Origin: Fibrella aestuarina BUZ 2
Lineage (GTDB): Bacteria; Bacteroidota; Bacteroidia; Cytophagales; Spirosomataceae
Direction of reading: 5' to 3'
DNA: 64,000 nt
NCBI RefSeq assembly: GCF_000331105.1
Contig: NC_020054.1
Span: 2,043,698-2,107,697, forward strand
The notes below the pieces were generated by a model. It was not told where the DNA came from. It saw only the letters and a list, made by a program, of their open reading frames with translations, and searched no databases. Position numbers and translations under genes: made by a program. Shown one piece after another: positions 10,949 to 19,987 of the stretch. Position 1 is the first letter of the stretch. Every line of letters starts with the position of its first letter.

Positions 10949-11239
10949 ACTTGTCTTGTTTTAGGACTCCGCTTTTACTGAATAACACGGTCAGCACGTA
11001 ACTGTTTGAGAAACAGAAGCTACACGGTCAGGCCAGCTGGCGCATCGATAAAAAGAGGCAGGTGCCAACGGTTCATCGGCTTTTTGCTACGGCTCCCCCT
11101 CGTTTACAGCCGCTTAGGCTATCCTTTACTGTGCGCCACCGACGATCCGCTGCAACTTTGGCCTGTCAAACCGACAACGAGACGATCAGCTAAACACCCT
11201 GTTTGCGTCGATAGCTCGAATCAGTAAACAAACAACCCA

Positions 11240-11335
11240 ATGAATTCACTACTTGTAACGCTGCTGTCTCCCATTCAGGCCCTAAGCGTCTCCCTGTTGG
11301 CAGCTGCGATCATCGTCACATCTATCGGCGACTAA
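11240..11335 (+). CDS. Possible 31-residue hydrophobic peptide
   Basis: A short ORF beginning MNSLLVTLLSPIQALS, almost entirely hydrophobic and ending SIGD. It could form one membrane helix. It is followed 30 bases later by a strong terminator (11365) that has no other obvious + strand gene to serve, which is the main support. It resembles KdpF-size membrane peptides, but no kdp genes are near. The rest of 10949-11394 shows no gene. Confidence 0.35.
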   Translation: MNSLLVTLLSPIQALSVSLLAAAIIVTSIGD

Positions 11336-11364
11336 ACCACCTGCTGGAAAGTCGCCGCTGCCCG

Positions 11365-11396
11365 AAAGCCCACCTCGGTATGAGGTGGGCTTTTTT
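11365..11396. terminator. Terminator hairpin with T-run on the + strand
   Basis: AAAGCCCACCTC (11365-11376) pairs with GAGGTGGGCTTT (11382-11393), followed by TTT. It overlaps the stop codon of the globin gene on the other strand, so it can also end that transcript. Confidence 0.9.
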
Positions 11397-11829
11397 AGTG
11401 CCCTTCTGCTGCGTAACCACCAGCGTAAACCCTCGCCAGCATCTGCTGGCTAAGTTCCTGATAACAGGCTAGCCAGGCATCGCGTACGTCGGCGTTCCAT
11501 TGTTTACCCAATCCTTGTTCCAGCGTCCAGAGCAATACCTCACCCACGGCCGCATAATGGGCTGGCTGCACCCCGTAAGCTTCGTGCCAACGGGTCATGT
11601 CGGCAATCTCAACGGCTACTTCGCCCGGGCGGTCGAGGCGGGCCACGATGATGTTAAGCATGTCGGCAAATTGCCCGTATTGCACATCCAGCGGCCCTTT
11701 AAACAAGGCACGTACCTGAGGGTATTGTAGCGCCAGACGGCTGTAGAACACGTCGCCAATAAGCGCCGGGTCGATAGACCACAGTAGTCGTCCTGTCTGT
11801 TTCACCAGGTCGATTTGTTGGCTTGTCAT
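11395..11829 (-). CDS. Single-domain globin (bacterial haemoglobin, flavohaemoglobin-like globin fold)
   Basis: 144 aa. The start (TSQQIDLVKQTGRLLW) and the segment RHEAYGVQPAHYAAVGEVLL are characteristic of flavohaemoglobin-type globins. The His of PAHY is the likely proximal haem ligand, in a position common to Vitreoscilla-type haemoglobin. No FAD/NAD reductase domain follows, so it is a lone globin for oxygen or NO binding. Residue assignments are by pattern only. A monocistronic gene. Confidence 0.85.
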   Translation of the reverse strand: MTSQQIDLVKQTGRLLWSIDPALIGDVFYSRLALQYPQVRALFKGPLDVQYGQFADMLNIIVARLDRPGEVAVEIADMTRWHEAYGVQPAHYAAVGEVLLWTLEQGLGKQWNADVRDAWLACYQELSQQMLARVYAGGYAAEGH

Positions 11830-12093
11830 CAGTTGAGTACGTTAACGAACGACCAACTACGTCCCCTTGTCGCTACTAGCAAAAAAAAGCTACTTCAGCC
11901 GCTATCTACGATTGTTGAACCGTCATATTCAATTAGTTAACCGTGGCCGACCGTTGCTTTAAACTAGCGATAACGGCTGATTGGCTCAGCTAGACCATTC
12001 GGTCAATAAGGCAAGCGATCTGAGTAAAAATCGTTGCATTTACTGGTTGATTTTACGGAATTTAGGCGCTCAGGGATCAGGCCGTTAGCTGTC

Positions 12094-12867
12094 ATGAATG
12101 CGCTCATTATCGAAGACGAAAAACTGGTTGCCCACGAGTTGGCGGCCAGCATTGCCGAGGTCGATCCTGGCATCACCATTATCGGTACGGTTGGCAGTCT
12201 GAAGACGGCGCTCAACTGGTTTGCCGAGCATGCCGAACCCGATCTGATCTTCGCCGATATTCAGCTTTCCGATGGGGTCAGCTTCCGGATCTTCGATCAG
12301 TTTGCCCTGTCATGTCCGGTTATTTTTACCACCGCCTACAACGAATACGCTATTCAGGCCTTCAAAGTCAACGGCATCGATTACCTGCTGAAGCCTGTGG
12401 ATTGGACCGAATTGCAACGGGCGATTGCGCGGGCAAAAACGGTGATGAAGAGTCGATCGGTCAGTACGTTCGATGTCAAGAAACTGATCGAATCCCTGAA
12501 CGGCCCTACCGGGACGCGCTCGACATACAAGGTGCATTTTCTGGGCAATGCCCGAAATAGTTGGGTGCCCGTAAACGTAGCTCAGATTGCCTACTTCACC
12601 CGCGATCAGCTCAATTTCATGGTGACGAATGCGGGGGAACGCTTTATCGTGGATTATGATACGCTCGACGAGATTGAGCAACTACTCGATCCGGCGTGTT
12701 TTTACCGGGCCAACCGGCATTGCCTCATCAACATCAACGCCATACAGCAGGTGAGAGGCATGGGCAATCTAAAGCTGAACGTAAAGCTGAAATTGCCCAA
12801 CCATGGTTTTGACGTTGACATCAGCCGCGATAAAGCGCCAGCCTTCAAAAAGTGGCTCGAAAAATAG
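12094..12867 (+). CDS. LytTR-family response regulator
   Basis: 257 aa from the ATG at 12094 (MNALIIEDEKL); an upstream in-frame ATG is unlikely. The receiver domain spans residues 1-120, with acidic residues in IIEDE, the phosphoacceptor Asp in DLIFADIQLSDG, Thr in VIFTTAYNEYA and Lys in YLLKPVDW. The LytTR DNA-binding domain follows from about 160, with FTRDQLNFMVT and CFYRANRHCLININAI. Proteins of this type pair with LytS-like kinases. The only such kinase here is the 999 aa sensor at 16497, and the two are probably partners. Confidence 0.93.
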   Translation: MNALIIEDEKLVAHELAASIAEVDPGITIIGTVGSLKTALNWFAEHAEPDLIFADIQLSDGVSFRIFDQFALSCPVIFTTAYNEYAIQAFKVNGIDYLLKPVDWTELQRAIARAKTVMKSRSVSTFDVKKLIESLNGPTGTRSTYKVHFLGNARNSWVPVNVAQIAYFTRDQLNFMVTNAGERFIVDYDTLDEIEQLLDPACFYRANRHCLININAIQQVRGMGNLKLNVKLKLPNHGFDVDISRDKAPAFKKWLEK

Positions 12868-12884
12868 ATGACTGCTAGCCCGTT

Positions 12885-13259
12885 TCAGTGCGTATTGAGC
12901 CGGTTGGCCAGTTCGTGTTGCAAGGCAAGTCGGTAGGGTTCGTGCATAGCCATTGTACCGCTGCTGAGGTTCACAGCCTCATTCAACAGGGCCAGCTCGT
13001 CGGTGCGGCCTAGCAGGCGCAACAGGGCTTCGGCACACGTACAGCGCACCAGAAAGGCCAGTTCCTCGCGCTGCAATACCCGAAACAATACCCAACCTGC
13101 CTGCTGGAGGGTAGCCCGTTGTGCCACTGAGTGCCATAAGCCATAATAATCGCCGTATTGACCTGCCTCAACGTACCTGAGCAACGTGTCGACGGGGAGT
13201 TCGTCAAACCCAGTGCGCTCCCGTTGCGCTGCCTGTTCGTATTGATCCTGCCACGACAT
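12885..13259 (-). CDS. Hypothetical protein, helical, 124 aa
   Basis: Start chosen at the ATG for MSWQDQYEQAAQRERTGFDE; an upstream in-frame extension reads poorly. The sequence is Leu/Ala/Arg-rich and looks all-helical, with HEAT-like alternation (VDTLLRYVEAG, GWVLFRVLQREEL, LALLNEAVNL). It has no signal peptide or membrane segment. I do not recognise a family. It converges with the LytTR gene 17 bases away. A copy of the dispersed 10-mer lies inside the coding sequence at 13170. Confidence 0.65.
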   Translation of the reverse strand: MSWQDQYEQAAQRERTGFDELPVDTLLRYVEAGQYGDYYGLWHSVAQRATLQQAGWVLFRVLQREELAFLVRCTCAEALLRLLGRTDELALLNEAVNLSSGTMAMHEPYRLALQHELANRLNTH

Positions 13260-13585
13260 AATCGATGAATGTACAGATCGCGGCCGATTAGCTGCAACTA
13301 TAACCGGCTGGCTGGCCGTGGATACCGAACGGATGACGCGCAATGCTTGATGAACCGTAGCGCAAAGCTCACTCGCCAACACGGCTCATAACGTACCTGA
13401 TTCGGTTCAAAGGCATTCCTGCGTCAGTGGTAGTCGTTTTTTTGTGCTACTTGCTTAGCGTAGCCTTTTTTGCCAGCGGCTGGCGAGGTCTTTAGGCGGA
13501 TCAATAGCTTGTCTAACAGCAGGCTATGGTTTGCCAGATCAGTTAATCCAGCGCCACATCCACCAGTTACTAACCCCATAAAACT
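13260..13585. other. Intergenic stretch without a recognised gene
   Basis: This region lies between a divergent gene pair (hypothetical protein on the minus strand, membrane protein on the plus strand) and presumably holds both promoters. A copy of AACGTACCTG is at 13390-13399. I see no convincing promoter, hairpin or ORF. Confidence 0.5.
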
Positions 13586-14665
13586 ATGTCAGTGCTGGGC
13601 TACGTTTTCGTCGTTATCACGACGGTATTCTATTTGGGTCTGGGCATGCTGACGGCCTCTAAACCTAACCTGGCGGGCGAAAACGCAATGGGCTACGGGT
13701 TGGGCTTCTTCTTTCTGGGCGTCGGCTTTGCCATCAGCAGCCTGGTGTTAACCATCGCGATCAACTCGAAAGGCGGCTTCCAGTGGGTCACTACCGAAAC
13801 CGGTCTGCGCACACCGCTTGTTTTTGCAACCTGGTTTGTGGTGGCGCTCACCACTTTCTTCTGCGCGACTTTCAAGTGGGAATGGCCTTCCGATACCCTT
13901 TACCCGCAGTTTTTGCATTGGCTGGGGGTGCATCATGGGCAACTGTGGGTTCCGCTGTTGTGGCTGCTGCCCTGTTTTCTGTCTCTCGGCGCAACCGGGC
14001 AGCCTACGGGGCTGTACAGACTGCCGTTCTTCACCAGCATGCTGATCGGCGCCGTCTTCACGGCGGGTTTACTCACGGGCTATTTTCGGGAATCGGCGCA
14101 GCGGGCAGAAGCCGAGATCGCTACCCGAACAGCCGATGAAGCCCGATGGCATCAGGACGATCTGAACACGATCGCCGCGCAACAGGTGCAGGATCCGATT
14201 TATACGCTGCTGAGCTATACGAACCGCTTTCAGGCTGACGACGTACGCGCAGCGGCATTGGCCAAGATCAAGGCGCGTCCTGCCTGGGAAAGCGACCTGC
14301 TGGCGGTGCTGACGAATAAAGACTATTACAAACAGGCCTATTACTTTCTGGATGGTAATGCCGTCACGCACCCCGAGCAGTTTGCCCGCCCATTGAATCA
14401 GAGCTTGCTTTGGCTGGCTGAAACGGTGCGGAACGACATTAACGGCAGCAACAACCTGCAACACTGGAGCTTCGATTCGTACGGGATCGAGCGGGCGCTC
14501 AGAGCCATCGATGAGCAGTTTATGAACCGGGGCGTTGATTTCTATCCGGCCGTTCAAACGCTCAGAGCGGCGCTCAACACAACCCCGCCCGACCGGTTCA
14601 AAGACGTGCGCTTCGACATCACCCCCGTCGTTGATCAGTGGCTGGCTAACCACCGAAAGCGATGA
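13586..14665 (+). CDS. Membrane protein of unknown function, 359 aa
   Basis: The N-terminal half has about five hydrophobic helices (from VLGYVFVVITTVFYLGLGM to LIGAVFTAGLLTGYF, residues 1-165). The C-terminal half is a soluble helical domain rich in charged and aromatic residues (LSYTNRFQADDVRAAALAKI and onward). I do not recognise the family. Start ATG is at 13586. It lies just before a lipoprotein gene on the same strand, 56 bases apart, perhaps one transcript. Confidence 0.75.
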   Translation: MSVLGYVFVVITTVFYLGLGMLTASKPNLAGENAMGYGLGFFFLGVGFAISSLVLTIAINSKGGFQWVTTETGLRTPLVFATWFVVALTTFFCATFKWEWPSDTLYPQFLHWLGVHHGQLWVPLLWLLPCFLSLGATGQPTGLYRLPFFTSMLIGAVFTAGLLTGYFRESAQRAEAEIATRTADEARWHQDDLNTIAAQQVQDPIYTLLSYTNRFQADDVRAAALAKIKARPAWESDLLAVLTNKDYYKQAYYFLDGNAVTHPEQFARPLNQSLLWLAETVRNDINGSNNLQHWSFDSYGIERALRAIDEQFMNRGVDFYPAVQTLRAALNTTPPDRFKDVRFDITPVVDQWLANHRKR

Positions 14666-14721
14666 TCGCGACGGGCCGCCGCAACCGAGCCGCTTGACTT
14701 TTTCTTTCTCTCCCGTCTTAT

Positions 14722-15744
14722 ATGTACCATCTCTTTACTACGCTGGTAGTGGCAGGCTTACTGCTTGCCTGCCAGCAGCAATCCCAACCGGAACAGGCTG
14801 CGCAACGCGCCATCGTCGTGTCGGATTCGGCCGCTGTCGCCGATGTGGTACATGGCTTCTACAAATGGTATACGGCCTTCTCCCAAAAGGCGGCCAACCA
14901 GATAGATTTCACCGACGACAACGGCCCGCACCTGACCCTTAACCAGGAGAAACTGGAGCGCTACTTGGCCCGTTTCGCCGCCAGCAACTTTGTTAGCCGT
15001 GAGTTTATCGCAAACGAAGTGGCGTTTTACAGGCAATGCAGCCAGTGGTGGCAGCACGAGCCAATCGACGATGTGCCTTCCTGTCTGGATGCTGACAGGT
15101 ACTTCTGCGCGCAGGAGTGGGAACCGGACTTCTGGCTAAAATCGCCCGTCAGAATCCGGCCCAATGGCCCGGATCGGGTCACTGCCACGCTCGTTGGGCA
15201 AGCCTATGGTAGCCCCATGGAGCGAACAGTCGAACTCAAGAAGGAAGAAGGTAAGTGGCTGATCGCCAATATTGAGTGCGATATGGGCCTGAGCGATAAG
15301 GCAATTGACCTGAAAAGGGTAACCATCAACGAAGCCTACATCGACGGCCGGATAGCCAGCCACCAGCCCATGTCACCCGCTGATGCCAGGCGGATGGGGC
15401 TCGATGCGCTTATTGCCGATGACCTGCTGAACGTACCTGGAACCCGCCTGCGGGTGCTGGATACCTTATTCGCAACCGGGCGGGGTAGGCTCGTTGTTGT
15501 GGCCAGAGACAGCGAAAACGAGCGCGAAGCATGGCTGGTACAGTATGATGCCAGCCCGCGGCTTGTGTTCTGGGTGCCGGTTTATTACGATGATCTGGTC
15601 GAGTATTTGAAGACGATCGAAACGACAGTAGCTGGGCAGGAAGTCGCCATCAGAACAACCACGGATATCGACGGTACGAAGTCGGTAAACGTGACGAAAT
15701 ACGCACTCAACAGGCAACTCATCTTCGAGCGCATCAACCGATAA
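14722..15744 (+). CDS. Lipoprotein with DUF3828-like domain
   Basis: 340 aa. The N-terminus is a lipoprotein signal with lipobox LLLAC (Cys 17), so it is membrane-anchored. Residues 40-170 (VVHGFYKWYTAF, then VGQAYGSPMERTVELKK and GKWLIANIEC) resemble the DUF3828/NTF2-like lipoprotein pattern. The C-terminal 150 residues look like a separate beta-rich domain (LVVVARDSENEREAWLVQYD). Function unknown. The 10-mer AACGTACCTG is used in frame at 15430, encoding Asn-Val-Pro-Gly. Confidence 0.75.
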   Translation: MYHLFTTLVVAGLLLACQQQSQPEQAAQRAIVVSDSAAVADVVHGFYKWYTAFSQKAANQIDFTDDNGPHLTLNQEKLERYLARFAASNFVSREFIANEVAFYRQCSQWWQHEPIDDVPSCLDADRYFCAQEWEPDFWLKSPVRIRPNGPDRVTATLVGQAYGSPMERTVELKKEEGKWLIANIECDMGLSDKAIDLKRVTINEAYIDGRIASHQPMSPADARRMGLDALIADDLLNVPGTRLRVLDTLFATGRGRLVVVARDSENEREAWLVQYDASPRLVFWVPVYYDDLVEYLKTIETTVAGQEVAIRTTTDIDGTKSVNVTKYALNRQLIFERINR

Positions 15745-15826
15745 GGTGCGTACAACGGCTGCGAAACAGGGGAAAACGGTGTTGGACAGGCTCAACAATG
15801 TAAGGTAGACGCTGCTACCATCCCAA

Positions 15827-16267
15827 TCAGTGCGCCAACGTACCCAGCAGCGACCGAATAAGGCCCGGCACCCCGATCAGGCTGAATACCAGCCCGAAAC
15901 CGCCCAGAATCAGTGGCAGCAGCCATTCGTCTTTTCCTTCCATCAGCAACTCGTTGGGCCTGTCGCTCATGTACCACAGCTTAATGACCTCCCCAATCTG
16001 AAACATGGGCGGGGTTGTGTAGGTGGTCGAGTAATAGATCTGTGACTGGTTGTGCTGGTCGGTGTATTGCACAACGACCGCCTGCGCCGTGCTGGGCGTA
16101 ATCTGCCGTTTTTTATGATGGGCAATCACGACGCCGCGCGTTTCGATGCCGTGGGTTTTCATATACCTCGTTTTGCTCCAGAGCGAATAGGCGATGCCGG
16201 TGCATACGATCCCGATCAACGCAAATACGCCTAAAAAAAGCAGCCAGAGTTTGTCGCCAGTAGCCAT
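15827..16267 (-). CDS. DUF3592-like two-helix membrane protein
   Basis: 146 aa from the ATG at 16267; an ATG at 16294 would add 9 residues. A TM helix lies near the N-terminus (LLFLGVFALIGIVCTGIAY). A beta-rich extracytoplasmic domain follows with the DUF3592-type pattern GIETRGVVIAHH and IGEVIKLWYMSDRPNELLM. A second TM helix (LILGGFGLVFSLIGVPGLI) ends it. The family function is unknown. Confidence 0.8.
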   Translation of the reverse strand: MATGDKLWLLFLGVFALIGIVCTGIAYSLWSKTRYMKTHGIETRGVVIAHHKKRQITPSTAQAVVVQYTDQHNQSQIYYSTTYTTPPMFQIGEVIKLWYMSDRPNELLMEGKDEWLLPLILGGFGLVFSLIGVPGLIRSLLGTLAH

Positions 16268-16496
16268 AATCAATGCCGAGAGGAAGGATAGCACAAACCT
16301 ATACGGGCACCGATGTCATCGTCAACTATACTTGATTTAATGCGCCTGAACACCCGATGAACGACGCATAAAGCCGTCTGAATCGTGTCGACTACCACCA
16401 GTGCCGGGCCGGGCCAAATCGTAGCCGGTCCACAGGCTGGACATTGACGCCGCAACCTGCTAATATGGTGCCGCGAAGCCCAGAACTCACCTTGCT

Positions 16497-19496
16497 ATGA
16501 CGCCTAAGTGCCTGCTTATCTGCGCTCTGTCGCTGTTCATGAACGTGACCTGCCCGGCGCAGAAAACGACGTTGAACTTTCGCCATATTTCGGTCGCCGA
16601 CGGACTAAACGACGGCTCCATCATGGCCATGTGCCAGGACAAATACGGCTACATGTGGTTTGCCACCCTGGGCGCACTGCATCGCTACAACGGGCATTCG
16701 ATCGAACGATTCAGCCACATTGTTGGCGACAGTACCTCGGCCCCTGTCGATAATGCCTGGAGCATAGCCAACGATGCGGACGGGCGGCTTTGGCTGGGTT
16801 ACGATCTGGGGTTGTACGAGTTCGACCATGACACCAATAAGTTTATCCACCATCCGGCGTTGAAAGGCCTATACATCCAGCAGATTGTGCCGGCCCGGCA
16901 GCACACGCTCTACCTACTGACTAGCCTTGGGGTGATCCGGTACGATACCCAAACGGGCCAGACTCGTAACCTGAGCCAAATAAACGCGCTGTTGACAAAG
17001 CACCCCGCCCACTCCCTGCAACTGCGGAATGGGCATTTGTTTATCGGTTCGGTGAACGGCTACGTTACCTACGCGATTGACACCGACAAATGGCTATTTA
17101 CCCCCTTCGGGAACGTCGGTGACTTCAAAGCCAATCGAATTTTAGTTGATCAGACTGGTAACTTATGGCTCAGCGATTTTGCCCGGTTTCAACTGGCTAC
17201 GTATGATCCGGCAGCAAAGCAATTTGCCATTTTTCGAGACCCGAAGTTGCCCCGGGCGGCCGTTCGTGAAACTGCCTACAACGATTTCGTCTGTGACAAA
17301 ACGAATACAATCTGGGTGACGTCGCTGTTGGGTGGTCTGATGAAAATCAACGCATCGACGCATGCCGTAGACTACTTCTTCAATGCAAAAACAGAATCGC
17401 TAAAAAATGGGTGGCGAAACCTGCGCAACATTTACCTGAGCAACGACGCGAATTTGTTTATCGGGTGCGCCGATGGAGTCATTTATTTTCAGGCCGCCGA
17501 CGGTTTGTTTACGACCGTGCTGCCAAAACCATTCGAAGGCCCCTCGCCCTTTGCCCGGGCAATGCTCGAAGATCGTGACGGCCGTTGGTGGTTTACGTCG
17601 GGTGACGGAGTGGTGCGCTATAACCCTGACTCAGAGCAAACGGTGGTCTGGAAAAACGAGACGGGTAAAGAGCCCGTAATTTATTTCAACTCAGTTCGTG
17701 GTATTGCCGAAGACCGCGAAGGCACCATCTGGCTGGCTACCGGCAAGGGTATCAACAGCTATAGCCGTGGGGCAACAAAGTTCAGGTTTTACACCGCGGC
17801 CGATTCCATTCCAAACGCCTTTTATTATTGCGCCAACGCAGACAGCCAGGGCCGTATCTGGTTCGGTACGAAAGATGCGGATGGGCTGTATTATTTCTCG
17901 TTAAAAACCCATCGCTTTTACAGCCTGACAACGCACCCTCTATTGAAAAAATACAGTGGCCTAGGTGCCCGAATTGTCTTTGAAGATAGCCAGCGTCGCC
18001 TCTGGATCGGTCATAACGGGAATGGCTTGGTTATGCTCGATGAACGCCGGGGCATAACGCGCTACTGGTTCAATACGAGTACGACGAAAGCAACAATTTG
18101 TGGCAACACGATTGTCGATATCAAGGAAGATAAAAAAGGGGTTATCTGGGTCAGTACATTCAATGGCGTAACGGGTATCGATCTGCGGCAGAACACGTAC
18201 ACCTGGCTTACCGACCAGTCGTTTTTTAAATCGACGTTTACCGGTCCCCTGGCCGTCGACGCAAAAAACCGGCTCTGGGTAGGTACCGGCAATGGGTTGT
18301 ATGTGGTGGATGAGCCGCGAAAAACCGCCGCTCTTTTCGATGAAAACAGCGGGATGCAAAGCGCTGCCTTTACCGAACATTCGGGCTACACGACCAAAGA
18401 CGGCTGGATGATGCTGCCGACGCTGCGGGGCTTCGTGCGCTTCGACCCGATGCGGTACGTACCCAGCCCGAGCCGGTACGACTTCTTTGCCTCGACCGTC
18501 GAAGCGCTCAACAAAAGCTACAAACTGCCCAGGCGGTCCAACACCGAGCTAGACCTCAAACCTGACGAGAACTTCCTGACCATTACCCTCGAGGCCATCA
18601 ACTTCATTAACCCTACCCAAACCCAATATGCCTACAAGCTGGAAGGCGTTGATCCGGATTGGGTGTACAGCCAGTACCCCAAGGCAACGTATACCAACCT
18701 GGACGGTGGAACCTACACGTTTCACTATAAAGTGAGCGCATCGCCGGGCAATTGGGCCGTGCCTGAAAAGACAATCACGCTGACTATCGGCACGCTCTTT
18801 TATAAAACCAGCTGGTTTAAGGGACTGATCCTGTGTTTGGTAGGTCTGCTCGTTGTTGATTTTGTCCGGTTCCGAATAGCCCAGCGTCAGCGAATTCACA
18901 ACCTGCAATTGCAATCGACCCGGCTCGAACGCGACAAGACCGAGCTGCAATACCAGAACCTGATCAACCACCTCAATCCGCACTTTCTGTTCAACAGCCT
19001 TACGTCGCTCAACAGCCTCATCCTGACAAGCCCGCGGGAGGCCTCTCAGTTTTTGCGCAAGCTGTCGGCGATCTACCGGTATATCCTGCAGAACAAAGAC
19101 AAAGAACTCGTGCCCCTGCGCGACGAACTGGCTTTCGTGCAGCCGTACATCGACCTGCAAACAGCGCGTTTTGGGTTGGGGCTGCGCATCACCATCGCCG
19201 TACCCGACACGTACCTGACGCAACTGATTGTACCCGTGACGCTGCAAAACCTGCTCGAAAATGCCATCAAGCACAACAGTATCGATGAAGACAACCCGTT
19301 GGTCATTCGCATCTACCCCGATGAGGACTACCTCTGTGTGGCCAATCACCTGCAAAAGAAAGGCTTCGTGGAGACCTCCAACAAGCAGGGGCTGGCCAGC
19401 ATGAAATCCATGTACCACTACCTGAGTCGCCGGGCGGTTGACGTGATCGAGACCGACAGCGAATTTATCGTCAAAGTGCCCCTGATCCAGCCGTAA
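16497..19496 (+). CDS. Hybrid-free sensor histidine kinase: two-component propeller, Y_Y_Y domain and LytS-type kinase
   Basis: 999 aa. A signal peptide (MTPKCLLICALSLFMNVTCP) is followed by about 12-14 beta-propeller repeats of the two-component regulator type (for example GYMWFATLGALHRYNG and GTIWLATGKGINSYSR). The Y_Y_Y domain lies near residues 695-765, followed by one TM helix (GLILCLVGLLVVDFVRF). The cytoplasmic His_kinase domain has the phosphoacceptor in LNPHFLFNSLTSLNSL, and an ATPase end with NLLENAIKHNS. Unlike hybrid systems it has no receiver or AraC domain, so a separate regulator is needed, probably the LytTR protein at 12094. The periplasmic propeller suggests it senses a glycan or other outside ligand. 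Confidence 0.93.
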   Translation: MTPKCLLICALSLFMNVTCPAQKTTLNFRHISVADGLNDGSIMAMCQDKYGYMWFATLGALHRYNGHSIERFSHIVGDSTSAPVDNAWSIANDADGRLWLGYDLGLYEFDHDTNKFIHHPALKGLYIQQIVPARQHTLYLLTSLGVIRYDTQTGQTRNLSQINALLTKHPAHSLQLRNGHLFIGSVNGYVTYAIDTDKWLFTPFGNVGDFKANRILVDQTGNLWLSDFARFQLATYDPAAKQFAIFRDPKLPRAAVRETAYNDFVCDKTNTIWVTSLLGGLMKINASTHAVDYFFNAKTESLKNGWRNLRNIYLSNDANLFIGCADGVIYFQAADGLFTTVLPKPFEGPSPFARAMLEDRDGRWWFTSGDGVVRYNPDSEQTVVWKNETGKEPVIYFNSVRGIAEDREGTIWLATGKGINSYSRGATKFRFYTAADSIPNAFYYCANADSQGRIWFGTKDADGLYYFSLKTHRFYSLTTHPLLKKYSGLGARIVFEDSQRRLWIGHNGNGLVMLDERRGITRYWFNTSTTKATICGNTIVDIKEDKKGVIWVSTFNGVTGIDLRQNTYTWLTDQSFFKSTFTGPLAVDAKNRLWVGTGNGLYVVDEPRKTAALFDENSGMQSAAFTEHSGYTTKDGWMMLPTLRGFVRFDPMRYVPSPSRYDFFASTVEALNKSYKLPRRSNTELDLKPDENFLTITLEAINFINPTQTQYAYKLEGVDPDWVYSQYPKATYTNLDGGTYTFHYKVSASPGNWAVPEKTITLTIGTLFYKTSWFKGLILCLVGLLVVDFVRFRIAQRQRIHNLQLQSTRLERDKTELQYQNLINHLNPHFLFNSLTSLNSLILTSPREASQFLRKLSAIYRYILQNKDKELVPLRDELAFVQPYIDLQTARFGLGLRITIAVPDTYLTQLIVPVTLQNLLENAIKHNSIDEDNPLVIRIYPDEDYLCVANHLQKKGFVETSNKQGLASMKSMYHYLSRRAVDVIETDSEFIVKVPLIQP

Positions 19497-19631
19497 ACCG
19501 ATGCACTCAGAACGTACCTGAGCGCGACTAACTGGCGCCGATAACGGCTCAGCGCCGGTTGACGGCCACTCAACCTGGAAATAAGGCGCCTTGGCGTCCT
19601 TTTCTGGACTTAAGCCCGACGAGCCGCCATC

Positions 19632-19970
19632 TTGAGCCGATTCCTGAAAACGGTTATGAATACGTTTGCGCTAAGTCTGGCTGCTATGGGGCTATCGGTA
19701 GGGGTGTGGCTACTGGTGCGGTTGGGATATACGTACCTGCCACCCTCGTGGGACGACAAACCGTTTCAGGTAGGCTTGCTGTTGTATCTGGTAGCCTTGC
19801 TGGTGACGGGCTGGGCCATTGTTCGGGCCGTTGGTTTCCTGGCGCAACAAATCCCCAATTGGGGGCGGGGCTTGTTGGCGGTGGCATTGTCGCTAGTCGC
19901 GGGATTGGTGGCGCTCGCCGCGTTTATGCTCATCTACGGCGAGGGAATGCAGGGCTATAGTGATCGCTAG
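19632..19970 (+). CDS. Small membrane protein, 112 aa
   Basis: Three hydrophobic segments (ALSLAAMGLSVGVWLLV, VGLLLYLVALLVTGWAIV and GLLAVALSLVAGLVALAAFM). The start is either TTG at 19632 (MSRFLKTV) or ATG at 19656 (MNTFALSL); the former gives a positively charged inside N-terminus. No family recognised. An overlapping ORF in another frame has no membrane or domain logic and was discarded. Confidence 0.6.
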   Translation: MSRFLKTVMNTFALSLAAMGLSVGVWLLVRLGYTYLPPSWDDKPFQVGLLLYLVALLVTGWAIVRAVGFLAQQIPNWGRGLLAVALSLVAGLVALAAFMLIYGEGMQGYSDR

Positions 19971-19987
19971 CGACGCCAGCAACGTAC

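Noticed and set aside
19559..19960. 133-codon ORF overlapping the small membrane protein gene
   Set aside because: The other frame gives a coherent three-helix membrane protein; this one gives Gly/Arg-rich text without structure.
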